A stretch of DNA of 64,000 bases, taken from positions 744,001 to 808,000 of the forward strand of contig JAQOTA010000052.1 in NCBI GenBank assembly GCA_029532415.1. Reading direction: 5' to 3'. Position numbers and translations under genes: made by a program. Under the pieces are notes generated by a model. The model saw only the letters and a list, made by a program, of their open reading frames with translations. It did no database searches and had not been told where the DNA came from. The DNA comes from Marasmius tenuissimus (taxonomy: Eukaryota > Basidiomycota > Agaricomycetes > Agaricales > Marasmiaceae). Of this stretch, positions 15,174 to 27,100 are shown piece by piece. Position 1 is the first letter of the stretch, and each line of letters opens with the position of its first letter.

Positions 15174-15386
15174 TGAGGAGTTTGAAAGAGCGTGCTTTCT
15201 CTGCTGGGGAGCAAAGGGTCGGGGAGAACGAAATGAAGGCGAACGGTCAAGTATATAAGGCTGCAGAAAAAGCTCCAGGATATGATTTTTTTCACATAAC
15301 TCTATTTCGGCTAGTTCATATTGGTCCCTCCGTGCTCGCTTAAGCTGTCTGGAGTTATGTTCTGCGAGCGCTTCACAGTTTTTCAA

Positions 15387-15890
15387 ATTCTCACCAGTTC
15401 AAAGTACCTTTCTGGATCCCTCTGGGCAATACAAACAGCCTGAGAGCGCGACTTATCGCTGAGTTCTCACTCCCAACTTCTGATGAACGTCTGAACCTAA
15501 AGCTTATTCGCGATCACGTGTAGCGGAGGTTTAAGCCACACTTTTGCGACCCTGCATGGACCCTGCTGGACCAAGGTACTTCTGGGTAGTTCTTGTTATG
15601 AACCAAGTGCCAGCGGCAAGACAATCCGACCGTCTGGCCGCTTCTGGCGTCTCTGGCGTTTACTGACAGTGACGAAACCCTTTCACGTCGACGTACAGGG
15701 ATCAAAGTTCATCGTTACACGTTTCGCGAATTCTGGAAAACGGCCAACCTCAGATCTTAAGGGTATAAACTATAAACCGGCAAACAAACTGAGGAACTCT
15801 GTATGACAAGACCACATGGCAAAAATATATAAACTCCGGCGATCCATTTAGGACCAACAAGATCGGTGATCCCTCTCCCCTCCGAGACGA
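15387..15890. other. Intergenic stretch between the DENN and NIPA genes
   Basis: About 500 bases holding the upstream region of the DENN gene and the 3' flank of the NIPA-like gene. I see no open frame with family features, no tRNA-like structure and no clear repeat. Confidence 0.5.
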
Positions 15891-17996
15891 CTATCGCTGA
15901 GCCTTCTTTCTGAGCCATCCCCAAACCCCGCTCCCCCTAGTTTCCGTACCCTCTATTTCAGGGGCCTGGGTTTCCTCTCCTCCTCTCCTGGCCTCTGATC
16001 CTTCAACATCGGCTGATTGCGTTGCGGGGGCATTCTGGATCAAATTGCCAGCTCGGCCGCCCATATCCCCCTCGCTGACAGTTCTCCGCCTTTCTCCCGC
16101 GCCAGATCTCGACGGACGCCCGATTCCGAGAGTGAGACTGGGACTGTCAGCAATCTCGCTGTTGCCTCCCAAATTGCTAACCCTCCGCCGCCTGTCTAGA
16201 GGAAGAATGGCGAAGCCAGGACTGACGGGTGATAGACCGATCTGGAATCCCGCACCGGCGAGTGCCGACACACGATGCAACGGCGGTGATAGTGGTGCAC
16301 GTAGGTGTCCATTATGAGATGAATTTAAGTAGAGGGTATTATGAGAAGAGATACGACCATGTCGCGTGGGTGATGTTTGGGTATACAGTGAATCGAGCGT
16401 AGGCCTTCGTCGGTGTGATCCAGATGTCCGCGAGCGTGTATGTGTCGGACTAGATTCAGTGCGGTGAGTGTGAGCTGGTGGGCCAGCAGTGAGCACGGGA
16501 GATGCGGGCTGCGCGTTCAAAAGTGGTTCGGACATGGTTCCCCATTCAAGATCGTCGCCAGCCTCAGGAGGAGACTGTGGCAAAGGACTCGACTCCCCTG
16601 TCTCGATCTCTGTCGGACTGGCAGTTTGTGGTATGTCGTCGCTGAGTTCAGTAGATTCGTTCCAAGACAAATCCACAGCTCCCCCGCCTGCGTGTATACT
16701 GACTACCCATACACCAGCCAGGAGAACGACTATTCCCAATGCGACGAGGCATAGGTGGAGAGGGGAAATGAGCGCAAACTGATCGAAATAGACCAATCCG
16801 TTTACGATAGACGAGAGATTGTAGAAACAGAACGCCGCTGAATCACACAGAGAAGAATCAGAAAAACAGAATCGAGATCCAGTGGCAACCACTTACAAGG
16901 ACAAACGAGTGTTGGATCCGCCAAAATTAAACCTTTATGGAGGTACCATAACTGCAGCAATGCGAACACCACGAGTCCAAGTAAGAGTACCCATGATTCC
17001 CACCTCCAAAACTGGTTGTCGCCTTGTACAGTCAAAAGGAGTAACTCAACGCCACTTTTGGCGAACAACAGGCACATCCCCGACAAGATGCCGGAGAAAG
17101 AGGCGTAGGAAATGGCCAGCCACAATCTGGTACGGTGAAAAGTAGGGGGATATGAATTGTATTTGAGACTCTTCGTGGAAACGAAAGAGGGCGGGCGCGA
17201 AGGGCTGTCGGAGGACTTGGGTTTGCGCGAAATGAGTGGTGTGGTCTCCGACGGGATGGCCTCCTCGGCGACCTGGGTTATTCCAGTGGTAAGGTTCGCA
17301 GCATCATCAGTTTCGGTCGGGGTAGAGGGCGTGGGTGTGATATCAGAGGGAGGAAACCGTTTGTAGAGTCGGTATTCGGAGATGTGAGTCTATCACAAGC
17401 AAAAATCCTCAGTTCGACATTTGATCTCGCTGAACCCAGTTTAACTGCTCACTATGATCAGGCTGACTAGCACCACTGCACCAAGGAGGGAGAAATAGAC
17501 AACGAATGTCGGTCGTCGAAATAATTCGAGCAAATCTTCCAAAGATCGTGTGGGTTCCGGTACAATCCCAAATACGGCGATGAGTACGGCTCCTCCTGCA
17601 ATCAATAGTGTCCCTAGAACCATCCATGCGGAGAAAACGTCTCCGAGTAGTATTCGGGCGAAGAAAGCATTCCAAAGGAGCGATACTGCACCAAGAGGAG
17701 CCAGGATGACAACGGGTAATGAAGCGATTTGGACTAGGGATCCAAGGATATTCGAAGATATGAAGATAGCAAAGCCAAGAAGCCATAATCTAGAAGAGAT
17801 ATCAGCTCTGAAGATGAACTGAACTCAGCATAATAAAAACGTACGGTCGTCGATACTCGAGCTTTTGTTCATGTTCCGGAAGGCGCTCGTTCAAAACATG
17901 ACTTTTGCGTTGTATCGTGAGCCCTAGCGACTGCACAAAGGAAGCAAGTAGCCCAATAACAATTCCTAGTGCAATAGAGATGTGTGTTACGGCCAT
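15891..17996 (-). CDS. NIPA-like magnesium transporter (DUF803 family)
   Basis: Predicted multi-pass membrane protein of the NIPA/DUF803 family, whose members carry Mg2+ and other divalent cations at the plasma membrane or endosomes. The first exon gives a helix (ISIALGIVIGLLASFVQSLG) followed by the family pattern GLTIQRKSHVL. Later exons carry ILGSLVQIASLPVVILAPLGA, a segment with LLGDVFSAWMVLGTLL, and PTFVVYFSLLGAVVLV. The last exons hold the final membrane segments and then a Ser/Pro/Arg-rich, probably disordered cytosolic tail of about 270 residues (about 15891-16700). I chose ATG 17996 (MAVTHISIALG); the frame upstream opens only at a TTG. The DPH7 stop lies 262 bases upstream on the same strand, leaving a short promoter. 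The disordered tail is long compared with animal NIPA proteins, which usually end soon after the last helix. Confidence 0.85.
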
Positions 17997-18258
17997 ACGA
18001 GCTGGTGCTGGCACTGGTGGTGTGGTGGTTGCATGTACAGTTTTTTGCACGTGCCCCAACAAGATCGACGTCAACGTTGAACGAAGTGCCGGCAACCCAA
18101 AAGAGGCCGCAACAGTCTTGTTTTGTCGTGAAATTGTTGACGAGACAGAGTCTGAATTTGCTGCCTGGCTGTTAAATTCTATCGACTAAAGCCACCCTAC
18201 ACTACTTATTCACAACGTCAAGCAAGTTTCACACCCGCTGCCACCTGTGGCTCTAGGC

Positions 18259-19743
18259 TCAGGCTCTCCATAGATGTAGACTATGGTCATAGAATGAACA
18301 GCTCGCGATCACACTCTGATCGCCTTGTCCCTGGTTGAAGGACCAGTCCACCCCATAAGCGAGCGACCCGTGGCCGTCGTACCTCTTTGAAATATCACCC
18401 AGTTCGGTTCCAGCGTTATTCAGATCGAAACGGACGACTTTGAATCCGTCGTGCATGCAGGCTACCAAAAGGTCATCTTTCCTAACCTCATGGGGATGCC
18501 ATTTGACTCTCCAGACGCCGCCTCCAACATTAATCTCGGTGACGGGTATTTGGGGCTTGCGTGTGTCGAACAAACGGACACGAGAGTCGTAGCTATTGAA
18601 ACGAGCTGTTGAGTAAAAAATATTACCGGTGGCGCTCAACCTACCTCCCTACGGCGATGAGATGTTCTCTATATGGATGACATTGTATCGTCGTCACACC
18701 GGCATCGAATCTATGTTCAAAAACAATCCGTCAGAGTCGTATTCATACTTGACCGAGCTTGCCATACCGTTTGTTTAAAAAGGTGGGTCGATGTAAGTCT
18801 TCTCTGAGGTCCCAACCTTTCAACTTTAAATCATCACCACCTTCGAGAAAAGTAATTCAGCCATGTTCCATGGGAGACTATTTAGCCTACGCACCCGAGT
18901 ATACGACGTTTGGATTCCAGTAATCCCAGGCGGCAATCCAGGGCTCGTAGTCGTGGGCATGCCATGATCGTGGAGCGGTAGATTCATTTGAGGTATGTTC
19001 GGGGTCCAATACGGAAAGTTCGCCATTCGAAAGAGAAACAACGATGCGACCGGGTTCCCTGGTTATACCGTGTCAACAAATTCGCGAACGACGCAGCAAC
19101 CCATGTCACCTACGAGGCCGAAGATCGACGGTTAGACCAATCCAGCGACAAGCAAAGGATGTCTGAGGACGGTGCGACTTGGATTGAGGAAACCTTTCTG
19201 ACGTGTGGCTGGAAAGATACGCATATTTAGACACTCTTGTCCCAAGATCTGATATTGGTGAACCTCGTCTTGATCCCACTCATGCAAAGTGATGTTGCCT
19301 TCCGAATCAGCTATCCCCAGTAACGGACGACCAGATAGCGACTTATGTGACCTGTCAACCAAGTCAATTTCAATAGGATTTTCCATGCCCAAAAGTCAGT
19401 TACCATTTCATATCGAGAACTGCTGGGAGGTCGACTTCTTGTATCTTCTTACTAGAAATTCCTCAGAGGTATGGAAAACATGAGGCTCGGAGACACGTAC
19501 GCGCTGATAGCAGGATCATTCGGTTCTGACGACCATCTGTAGATCAGGCATTGACCAACTCTCTGTTGACCGACACCGGTCTGCCCTTCCAGAAGTTTGT
19601 ATGTGCCGCAAGCGAAGATGTTCAAGGTCGGATCAGGGCAAAACTCCACTATACGCTTTGACCTTCATTGATCAGTCGAACTGGTCAAAAGATATAGAGA
19701 TACCTGAATCTGCGGGCCAAATAGTGTCGAACTGGACAGACAT
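18259..19743 (-). CDS. DPH7: Diphthine methyltransferase-like WD40 protein (DPH7/WDR85)
   Basis: Dph7 demethylates the diphthine methyl ester on elongation factor 2, allowing the final amidation in diphthamide synthesis; it is cytosolic. The start is ATG 19743, giving MSVQFDTIWPADS, typical of the family, and a short first exon. Later exons form a WD40 propeller: EFCPDPTLNIFACGTYKL (about 19600), LLGIADSEGNITLHEWD (about 19280-19330), a central blade with SYDSRVRLFDTRKP (about 18560-18600) and the highly characteristic end YDGHGSLAYGVDWSF ... ASCSFYDHSLHLWRA before TGA. That terminal signature separates it from generic WD40 proteins. Its start codon lies 129 bases from that of the divergent membrane-protein gene on the plus strand, so the two probably share a promoter. 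Confidence 0.9.
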
Positions 19744-19872
19744 GATGGTTTAAGCCGAGTTTAAGCTATCAGAGTTCTTCGACCGGTGCCCGACGGTGCA
19801 AACAAGCGCCTACTGACGTGAAATTATGAAATATAGATGACCGGCGGCAATTCCTGTTAGTCCGAACCGAAG

Positions 19873-20682
19873 ATGACCAGAACCTTGTTGTTCACGACTC
19901 TGTTTTTCCTGTATTTTGTAAGTTTCTTGCTCGCTCTTGTTCCATTGACACTTATGTCTGCACAGATTAATGCCAATGCGATTTTGAACAAATGGGAAGC
20001 GACCAGTTTCTGCAAATGTGCTACCGAATTATACCTGGGTTCTTCATTCGCTGATACCCTCACTAGGTATCTGTTTCCAGTCTAACTATACAATATTACA
20101 TCTTGCGCTCCCCGACAACCCCTCTCAGCCTTGTCTCTCATGCACAAAGCAGTGGTGCCTCAACCAAAACCTTCCTATGTGTGCCGGTGCAACGCTAGGA
20201 GACGCAGATCCAGACAGGGCAACAGGTAAAGAAGGAGATGTTGAAGCACGGTGCTTTCGTACGTGTCTCAACCTCTGTCTGAAATCGCGACTGAAGCTGA
20301 CAGAAAACTCTAGAACGAGATTCACCAAGGGACCAACTTGGTACTTGACCTCCCCAACTGTTATTAATATCCGGGCTTGAAAGGCTGACCACCTCATCAG
20401 TCGTCACTCTCTTCCTCCTCGTTGTCTTCGGCCTCCTGCTAGGCGCAGGCATCAAGAGCAGAATGGAAAAGGCAGGTTTCAACGTGACGTTTGGGCGAGG
20501 ATGGTGGGAGGTACGCTACCTTTGCCTCTGGAGTTCCCTCGGAGTGTTAACACCCTTTCTTCTAGACGTGGATGAATCGACGGCCTCTGGAAAGCATAGG
20601 GCTTTCAAGGTTTACTGAAAGATATCGTAACGAAGGCAGTCGCGCTGATAGACGAGATTACATACCCGTCTCGAATCCTTGA
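19873..20682 (+). CDS. Small cysteine-rich single-pass membrane protein, function unknown
   Basis: I do not recognise a characterised family. Splicing at clear GT...AG sites (introns about 19918-19966, 20003-20056, 20256-20311, 20342-20400 and 20511-20567) gives about 180 residues ending at TGA 20680-20682. The product has a signal peptide (MTRTLLFTTLFFLYF). Its lumenal or extracellular domain has cysteines in the pattern CKCICF ... CLSCTKQWCLNQNLPMC ... CF and one N-glycosylation site (NYT). One membrane helix follows (VTLFLLVVFGLLLGAGI), then a basic cytosolic tail ending YIPVSNP. The ordered CxC, CxxCxxxxC arrangement suggests a disulphide-bonded ectodomain. It is divergent from DPH7 and about 210 bases upstream of the SVIP-like gene. 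Confidence 0.72.
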
Positions 20683-20889
20683 GGCAGTAAATACATGCTA
20701 TGATACTCTGGAAAGATACTTGGTGCCAAGCGAGGCAGTCATGAGCGCGTATGAGTGATTTGTATCGCAATCGACCTCTGTTTTGTAACAGTATTTGTAC
20801 TGTTGGACCGTTTCAACTTCAAGTTTCGAAATTCGCCAGTGGTCGAAACCTTATATTTGAGCTTCGCGCATCTCAAAGAGTTCACACAC

Positions 20890-21324
20890 ATGGGGTCTCT
20901 CTGCTCTAAACCCGACACTCACGACGGGGGCCACACTGTTCTTGCTTCTTCTGGCTCAGCTCCACCATCATCCAATACCACAGATCGCCGTAATGCAGCA
21001 GTGAGTAGAAAAGCGCACTTCTTCAATTTCAGAATTCCTTACCGTTATCTCATTTACAGGCAGAAGCTGCGGAGCGTCGAATGAAGGCGGTCAGTTCCGT
21101 CTATCCGTTGAACTTGTCTATCAGCTCTTGACAAAGAATCCAACTCCTAGGCTCAAGAGCGTGGCACGTCTGGGGCTAATCCTAACAGAGGGAAACTTGC
21201 TGCTCAAGCAGCGCAACCTGTGAAGTATACACCGGAGCAACGAACAGAGGAAAGGCTTGTGGTGCGTCGTCGACTCAACTCTTCATTGAGATTCTAAACT
21301 CATTCCTTTTCGCAGTGGGATTGA
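20890..21324 (+). CDS. SVIP-like small protein with VCP/Cdc48-interacting motif
   Basis: Four exons joined at clean GT...AG sites (introns about 21001-21059, 21088-21150 and 21260-21315) give an 86-residue protein. It begins MGSLCSKP, a good N-myristoylation signal (Gly2, Ser/Lys context) with an adjacent cysteine for palmitoylation. It contains RNAAAEAAERR, an exact match to the VCP/p97-interacting consensus R-x5-A-A-x2-R, with the same AEAAERR core as animal SVIP (77 residues). SVIP binds the N-domain of VCP/p97 (fungal Cdc48) and inhibits ER-associated degradation. The C-terminus (TEERLVWD) also resembles family tails. Size, myristoylation site and motif agree; identity is inferred from these short features only. 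Confidence 0.72.
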
Positions 21325-21631
21325 GTGCCGACTAGCGAAGCCACCAAAGCTACTGTATCAACGCAACGACTGCAAATGTAACATGGCAACTCGGCCTTTC
21401 CTTCCATACCATACCACCACGACGTTCTGAGCGCTCTATCACCTATATGTACACCGCGTAATCCGTGATCATTTAAACGAGAGACATTAGTATAAGTGCC
21501 AAAGATACGAGTAGGACGTGGGTATCATAAAACAAGTAGGTGATATCAGAACGACTGGAGAATATGCACAAGACCCCCGGAGGTGGTCCAATCCCTCTAG
21601 TAATCTCAACTCGGATGGTCAAGAATAACCT
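21325..21631. other. 3' intergenic stretch, SVIP-like and ARP1 genes converge
   Basis: About 307 bases between two stops that face each other. It holds the 3' flanks of both genes; I see no coding frame or RNA gene. Confidence 0.5.
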
Positions 21632-23230
21632 CTAGAATCCAGCCTTCTTGTGGATGATATCTGGATCCTCTTGATATTCTTCTGCTGAAACCCACATCTG
21701 AAGTCGAGAGCTGAGGGGTGCATCTATGTATCGTGTATAGCTTCGTGCTCACCTTCTTGAAGGCATTTAAACCTGCGAGAATAGACCCTCCTATCCAGGT
21801 GGAATATTTGCGCTCCGGTGGAGCGTATATCTTGATCTTCACGTCCTTGAGTGCGAGCTTTTTCACTTCGTTCAGCAACCGATCACCGAAGCCTTCATAG
21901 ACAGGTCAGCACCAAGAACGAGATGAACAACTTATCAACACATGCCTCGACACAACGTGCTCCCGCCACTGAGAACAATGTTGGAGAAGAGACTCTTCCT
22001 TAGGTCGAGATCCACTCGATTAATAGAATCGACGACGACTTGATGAACGCCTGCGTATTCCTGTCCTATCAATTCCGGATTGAACAGTATTTCAGGAGCA
22101 CGGAATCGTTCTGCGCCAAGCTGTGGAGAGCTGCAGTTGAGAGGATATCCTTCCATCGATAGCAAGGGCACAGACCTGCACGATATTTCCATCCGGTAGT
22201 CTGAACTCCTCCAAATGACCTATGCCATCCTTTTCTTCCTTTGCGGGGTTAAGAGAGACATAGCAACATTTCTCCTTTATGGTGCGGACGATTTCTCTTT
22301 CGGCGGTGGTATGGAGGTGATGGCCAGACTTTCGCAACAATAACTGGAGGTACTCGGTAACATCCCTGAAGGTAATAGATCCGTCAGATACGAGTCACTA
22401 CAGGGCGTGATAGCAATGTACCGTCCTGCTACATCCACTCGACGAATGGCATGCGGCATTGAGAAACCCTCGAATACTGGGACCGCGTGTGTAACGCCAT
22501 CCCCGGAGTCTAGAACAATACCTGTCGTCCTTCCCGAGGAATATCTAGTTGAAGTGTTAGGAAAAAAGTAGGCCGAAAAACAAGGGAAGATACTGACAAT
22601 GACAGAACAGCCTGTACTGATGTGTAGAGAGCCGGAACGTTAAAGGTATCGAAGAAGATCTGTGCTGCTATGTCACGATTACTTCGAGGATTGAGTGGTG
22701 CCTCGGTCAACAGGACGGGATGCTACAAGCAGAAAGGACATCAACGCAACTATTAGCAAGAGGTCAGCTAATGACACGCACTTCTTCACTCAAGGTACCC
22801 AATTCCTCTGCATATATCCAGCTCCATATCCGTTCCATATCGTCCCAGTCTGTAACTATCCCATGCTCCATAGGATACTTGATTTTCAGCAGACCTCTAA
22901 ACTCCTGCGCGCGTCGACCGATGAAAACGTCCCCTTCCAACGCGCCTGCCATGACGCGTACATGTTTTGGTCGACCTACACTGATATCAAGTCACCAAGA
23001 AAGACTTCAAAACCTGTGAAATTCCAGGAGTAATCGAGAAGTAACGACGCACAAGGAAGGGAAGAAGCATTTGGGATGGTCCTGTCCAGCAAATCCAGCT
23101 TTTATGGTCCCTGAGCCCTGGTGATATTGCGAGGATGTTAATTTCAGGAATCCCAGCAAGCAGAGGAGCGTACATTGTCGATAACAACGGGCTGATTTGT
23201 TGTGAGGACATCGTCGAATTCACCAGACAT
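21632..23230 (-). CDS. ARP1: Actin-related protein 1 (centractin) of dynactin
   Basis: Arp1 polymerises into the short filament at the core of dynactin, the cofactor of cytoplasmic dynein. The start is ATG 23230 ([19 protein letters not shown]), followed by an intron and the actin phosphate-loop segment [15 protein letters not shown] and VGRPKH. Later exons give [23 protein letters not shown] actin strands, the nucleotide-binding [37 protein letters not shown] and [21 protein letters not shown]. The protein ends [11 protein letters not shown] and TAG. The GGSILA...FKKMWVS...IHKK ending and the basic insert before it fit centractin better than conventional actin, which ends in KCF. The promoter interval to the divergent AGTRAP-like gene is only 126 bases. 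Confidence 0.93.
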
Positions 23231-23356
23231 GACCGAAAGAGAAGGGTGGAAGTGTGGAAATAAACGTGACCAGCTCAAGGCTGCGGGTCAACAGCCCCTC
23301 CTGGACCACTGACACCATCATCGCCAACGTACACCTGCTAGAAGTTGCTGCATATC

Positions 23357-24114
23357 ATGGACTTTGTTCAGACCCTTGATCCTAACAAGCTCGTTCAAGC
23401 TGGGACCGTAAGTCTGCTCTATCTTACTTTGGTCGGTACTAACATCCACAAATGCAGTGGTTGTCGTTCCTTGCCTCCCTGTCCGCCAGTGCGCCGCCTT
23501 ACAACCTCCCTGTATTTCTCTTCGGATTCTATGCACAAGAAAATTCGGACGCTCTTCAGTCACTACAAAATGTACGCCCCATGGATGAGGAGCGTGCCCG
23601 AAACTCATACAATTTTCTTTAGTTCACTGCCCTGCTCGGGGGCTCTGTCATCTCGGACGTTGTTTGGATGTTAAGGCACGACCAAAGTGGATTCTCTCGA
23701 TTCCTGACCGTTATCATCCAACTCCTCAAGGTGGATAACAATGACAAATTACGTTGCACCCAGCTGTCTAATACCCGGTAGATCCCCACATTCTTGGCCT
23801 TTGGTTTATCGCTTCGTCAAAGAGGTGCTCAATTTGGCGGTTTGGGCGTCCGAGGAAATGATCTAAGCGGTCCAACTGGTACGACTGATCTTTTGTGAAC
23901 TTCTTTCACCTGTTAACACGATCTTCCAGTTTGGAGTATGCCAGGCGGTTTCACGTCGTCTGGTCGCGATGGATATCAAGCAATGGATGAGGAAAGAAGT
24001 GTTGAAACCAGCAGACCCCACCCGCCACCACCAGCAAACCCGGCAGGGGCACACCCTCCTCCCCCTCCTCCTGCTAATACTGGCACTGGCCCCGGCGCAT
24101 ATCAGACTCTATAA
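23357..24114 (+). CDS. AGTRAP-like multi-pass membrane protein
   Basis: Five or so exons give a protein of about 180 residues with four hydrophobic segments: WLSFLASLSAS, YNLPVFLFGFYAQ, LLGGSVISDVVWML and LTVIIQLLKIPTFLAFGLSL. They are followed by a short loop, DGYQAMDEE, and a Pro-rich tail (RPHPPPPAN ... HPPPPPAN) ending GAYQTL. The order (helix, helix, GG..(S/D)xVxx, LL(K)xP helix, then a YQ(T/A) motif in the tail) resembles animal AGTRAP, the angiotensin II type I receptor-associated protein, a Golgi/endosome protein that promotes receptor internalisation. Fungi have no such receptor, so the fungal role is open. The stop codon is separated from the converging REV3 stop by only 5 bases. 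Confidence 0.68.
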
Positions 24115-24119
24115 GTCTG

Positions 24120-27100
24120 TCATTCATCAACTACTACGTTGTTCGAGACATTCCTATCGGCGTTCTGCAGATTGCCTTCTTCTGCTATTCTTGACTCTCC
24201 TTTGGATTCCTTGGGGTTCTCGCCTGCCGTCGTTGCAGTATTTAACTGACGAACCAGATCCTCGATAGCCTTTAGTAATTCTGAACCTTCCTCTGCTCCT
24301 TTTCTCGTAAACAACCATGGACAATCCAGTGATATGCATGGAACCCTCTCTGCCTGCGACAGGCCCGCACAAGATGTGCATACGCTGTGAGAATTGACGA
24401 GTCGCTGTTCGCCCTCCCGAAGCCGCGTCAACAGACTAGTCTGCGAGGTTTCAGCGCTTTCACGACATTCATGACAGAGACCTAGAGTTGGAAGACTCTC
24501 AGTTCCTCCGATATGGTACGGCACCAAAACAAACCTTCGAAAGTGAAGTCACCGCACGTTAGGCAATGGGCAGTGTCAAAGTGCTCGTATATGTTGAATC
24601 TATCTGACATGACGACCCCTGTTGAATCTCGTTTGGTTGGCGATACGACCTCGAGGCTCTTGGGTCTGGCCATTTCGTTGTACCATTGTCGGACATCAGC
24701 GCCCACGAGATTGAAGATGCGTTCGAGAGGGGGGATGAGTACCCTTTCAATGTAGTATATCGCGTCCAAGTGGAGATTGCTAGAGGGTGCCAGAATAAGA
24801 ATCGGATTTGCCTTGAGAGCATTCGACAAGCTCATCTTACTTGCTGTTCAGAAACTCCAGGGGGTCCATCGCTCTATCAACGAGCCTAGTACCAGGCAGC
24901 CGACGGACGATTACATACGGAATTCGTTCACCATACTGTGGCTCGTTGTTTGGGTCCAGAAGAGCCCTCTGGGCGGCCACAGCAGCGCCAGGCGGAGGGG
25001 GTACATTTTTCCTGTCACAAATCCAATGTGATTCACCTCCAAGGAGTAGAGTTTGCAAACGACATACGCATATGTTCCGAGACGGACTTCTTTCGCGAAA
25101 ACAAAGTCTCGAGCAGGCAGTCTCCCCTCAAGGAGCTTCGACCAAGTATCGCAACAATATTCCTTGACCTCGCTGAGGTCCTGCGTTCGAAAAAGGACCC
25201 TGACATTGAAGTTTCAATCAGGTGTTGGCAAGGAATTCGACAAGAACAGACTTACTTGAGGCATTTTTCTGTCATAATCTGCGCCGCTCTCACACCATCG
25301 CGGCGCACGGTCTCGATTCCTTTCGCATCGAAGACCGGATTATCGTCAGGAGACTCGTACTTCCAACCTACATATCGTTTTTTGGCGAGGAGAACGCAAG
25401 GGTGATAGACCTGCAGAGAGGGAGGTTTCAGATCGTCGACGAATGGTGAATCCAAAGGGACGTGCCTTCTCGAACTTGAGGAACATCGGTTTGGGGTTCT
25501 GGCGGGTTATGGTATCCGCGATTTCATGTCCGAGGATAAAAGCCTGTTCTCTCGTCCTTCCTGGAAGGTATCTTGGAGGGGAAATCAGCGACTGTGCTCG
25601 CACATCTATACTCGTGCGCCCACATGAACAGACTGTCGGTATCGCCATAAACGACTTCTGCGTTCCATTTTGTTGTCTCAGTGATGAGTTTAACAGCCTT
25701 TTCGGGGTTCAGCAAAGGACTGACACAGCAGGACGAAAAGCACCTTTTCGAGGGTTTCGCGGCCGGATTGCACAATACTGTCCGCTATTTCAACGGCTGG
25801 CATTCGACCTGAGAAGCTCGCGCTTGTGTAGCCATAGGTAACGTTGGCTATAAACTTAAGGCCTGGTGGTGCAAAGTGGCGATATCGAATCTCTGAGGTA
25901 TAAATAACGTACCTAGTTGTCTCGCGTTGAGAATCCGTGTAAGGACCTAAAGCACGTCGTTTCAGAATGAGAAGATAACAGACGTATGGACACGGATCAC
26001 TTTATCCTCTTTGGCGCCCTTCATTGCGCTTTTGACCATGACACGGGTGTCCAGCAACTCTGTCAACATACGGGGGAGGAGCCCCTTTCGAACGTGCGAT
26101 TTGACAAAGATGAGACCATTCGGAGAGACTGCAAAATCGGTCATAGAGGGAATCGAGTTCGAGGTTGGAAAGACTCACCCGTAATGTCCTCGTAGAGTTT
26201 TTCCAATAAGCCTGGCACTCGAGGTAAATTTTCGATCACCCCGAACTTGTTTTTCCCCTGAAAATCGACGGCGCGACCCAGGCATGTCTAAGTACCAGTG
26301 ATTTGAGTTACAGGGTTCGTCGCAATACCCGGAGCCATATTCTCACCGAATAGCAGTAGTTTTGAGATACCTAGTCATACAATCGCGTCTCCATCAGACG
26401 GGAGATAACTCAGATGGGAAGGAACCCACCATGATGGACGGGTACAAGCTTTGGAAATCAAGCACGACCAGCGGGCTATTGTAAAACGCTGATTGAGGTT
26501 CCATCACCAAAGGAAGGCACTCCGCAGCCTTTGGAACAAGGGATTAGCACAAATCTAGCATCCCAACTTGGGACCCTCACGTTCTGCTTGCCGACCTAAT
26601 GACCTTAATCTCAGCACATGGAAATGAGAAATGGGGGCTCTAACAGAGTCATGACTCACATCCTTCTTGCTCGGAGAAATGAAGACAAAGCTCTCTGGCT
26701 TGGCAATTCGAGCCCTTTGGATTTGCAAGGCCAGGTCATTGGCCGTGTCCATGGATCAGTAGAGGAAATACCTACATGAAAGACTCCACTTTGAACTGTG
26801 AGCCTCGCTGAATCCCAAGTGAGCTTCTCGACTAATAGCGAAGACGTAGGAAAGTGGACTGACACTGATTACAGACCAGAAGTCGACACCAAAAACACGA
26901 GCAAACTCCCTATCGCCATACCATGGATTATTAGTCCTTCGTGATATTGAGACAAGACGTACGCAGTCTTGGTCAACATCTCCGATTGATTCAACATGTC
27001 GATGTTGATAGACGTCCGTCCGATAAAGTGTTGTAGAAAATTCAGGTTATGGTGTGGCGCCCTGCTTCTGCACCACTCCGAGAGTGTCGCCGTGCTATAT

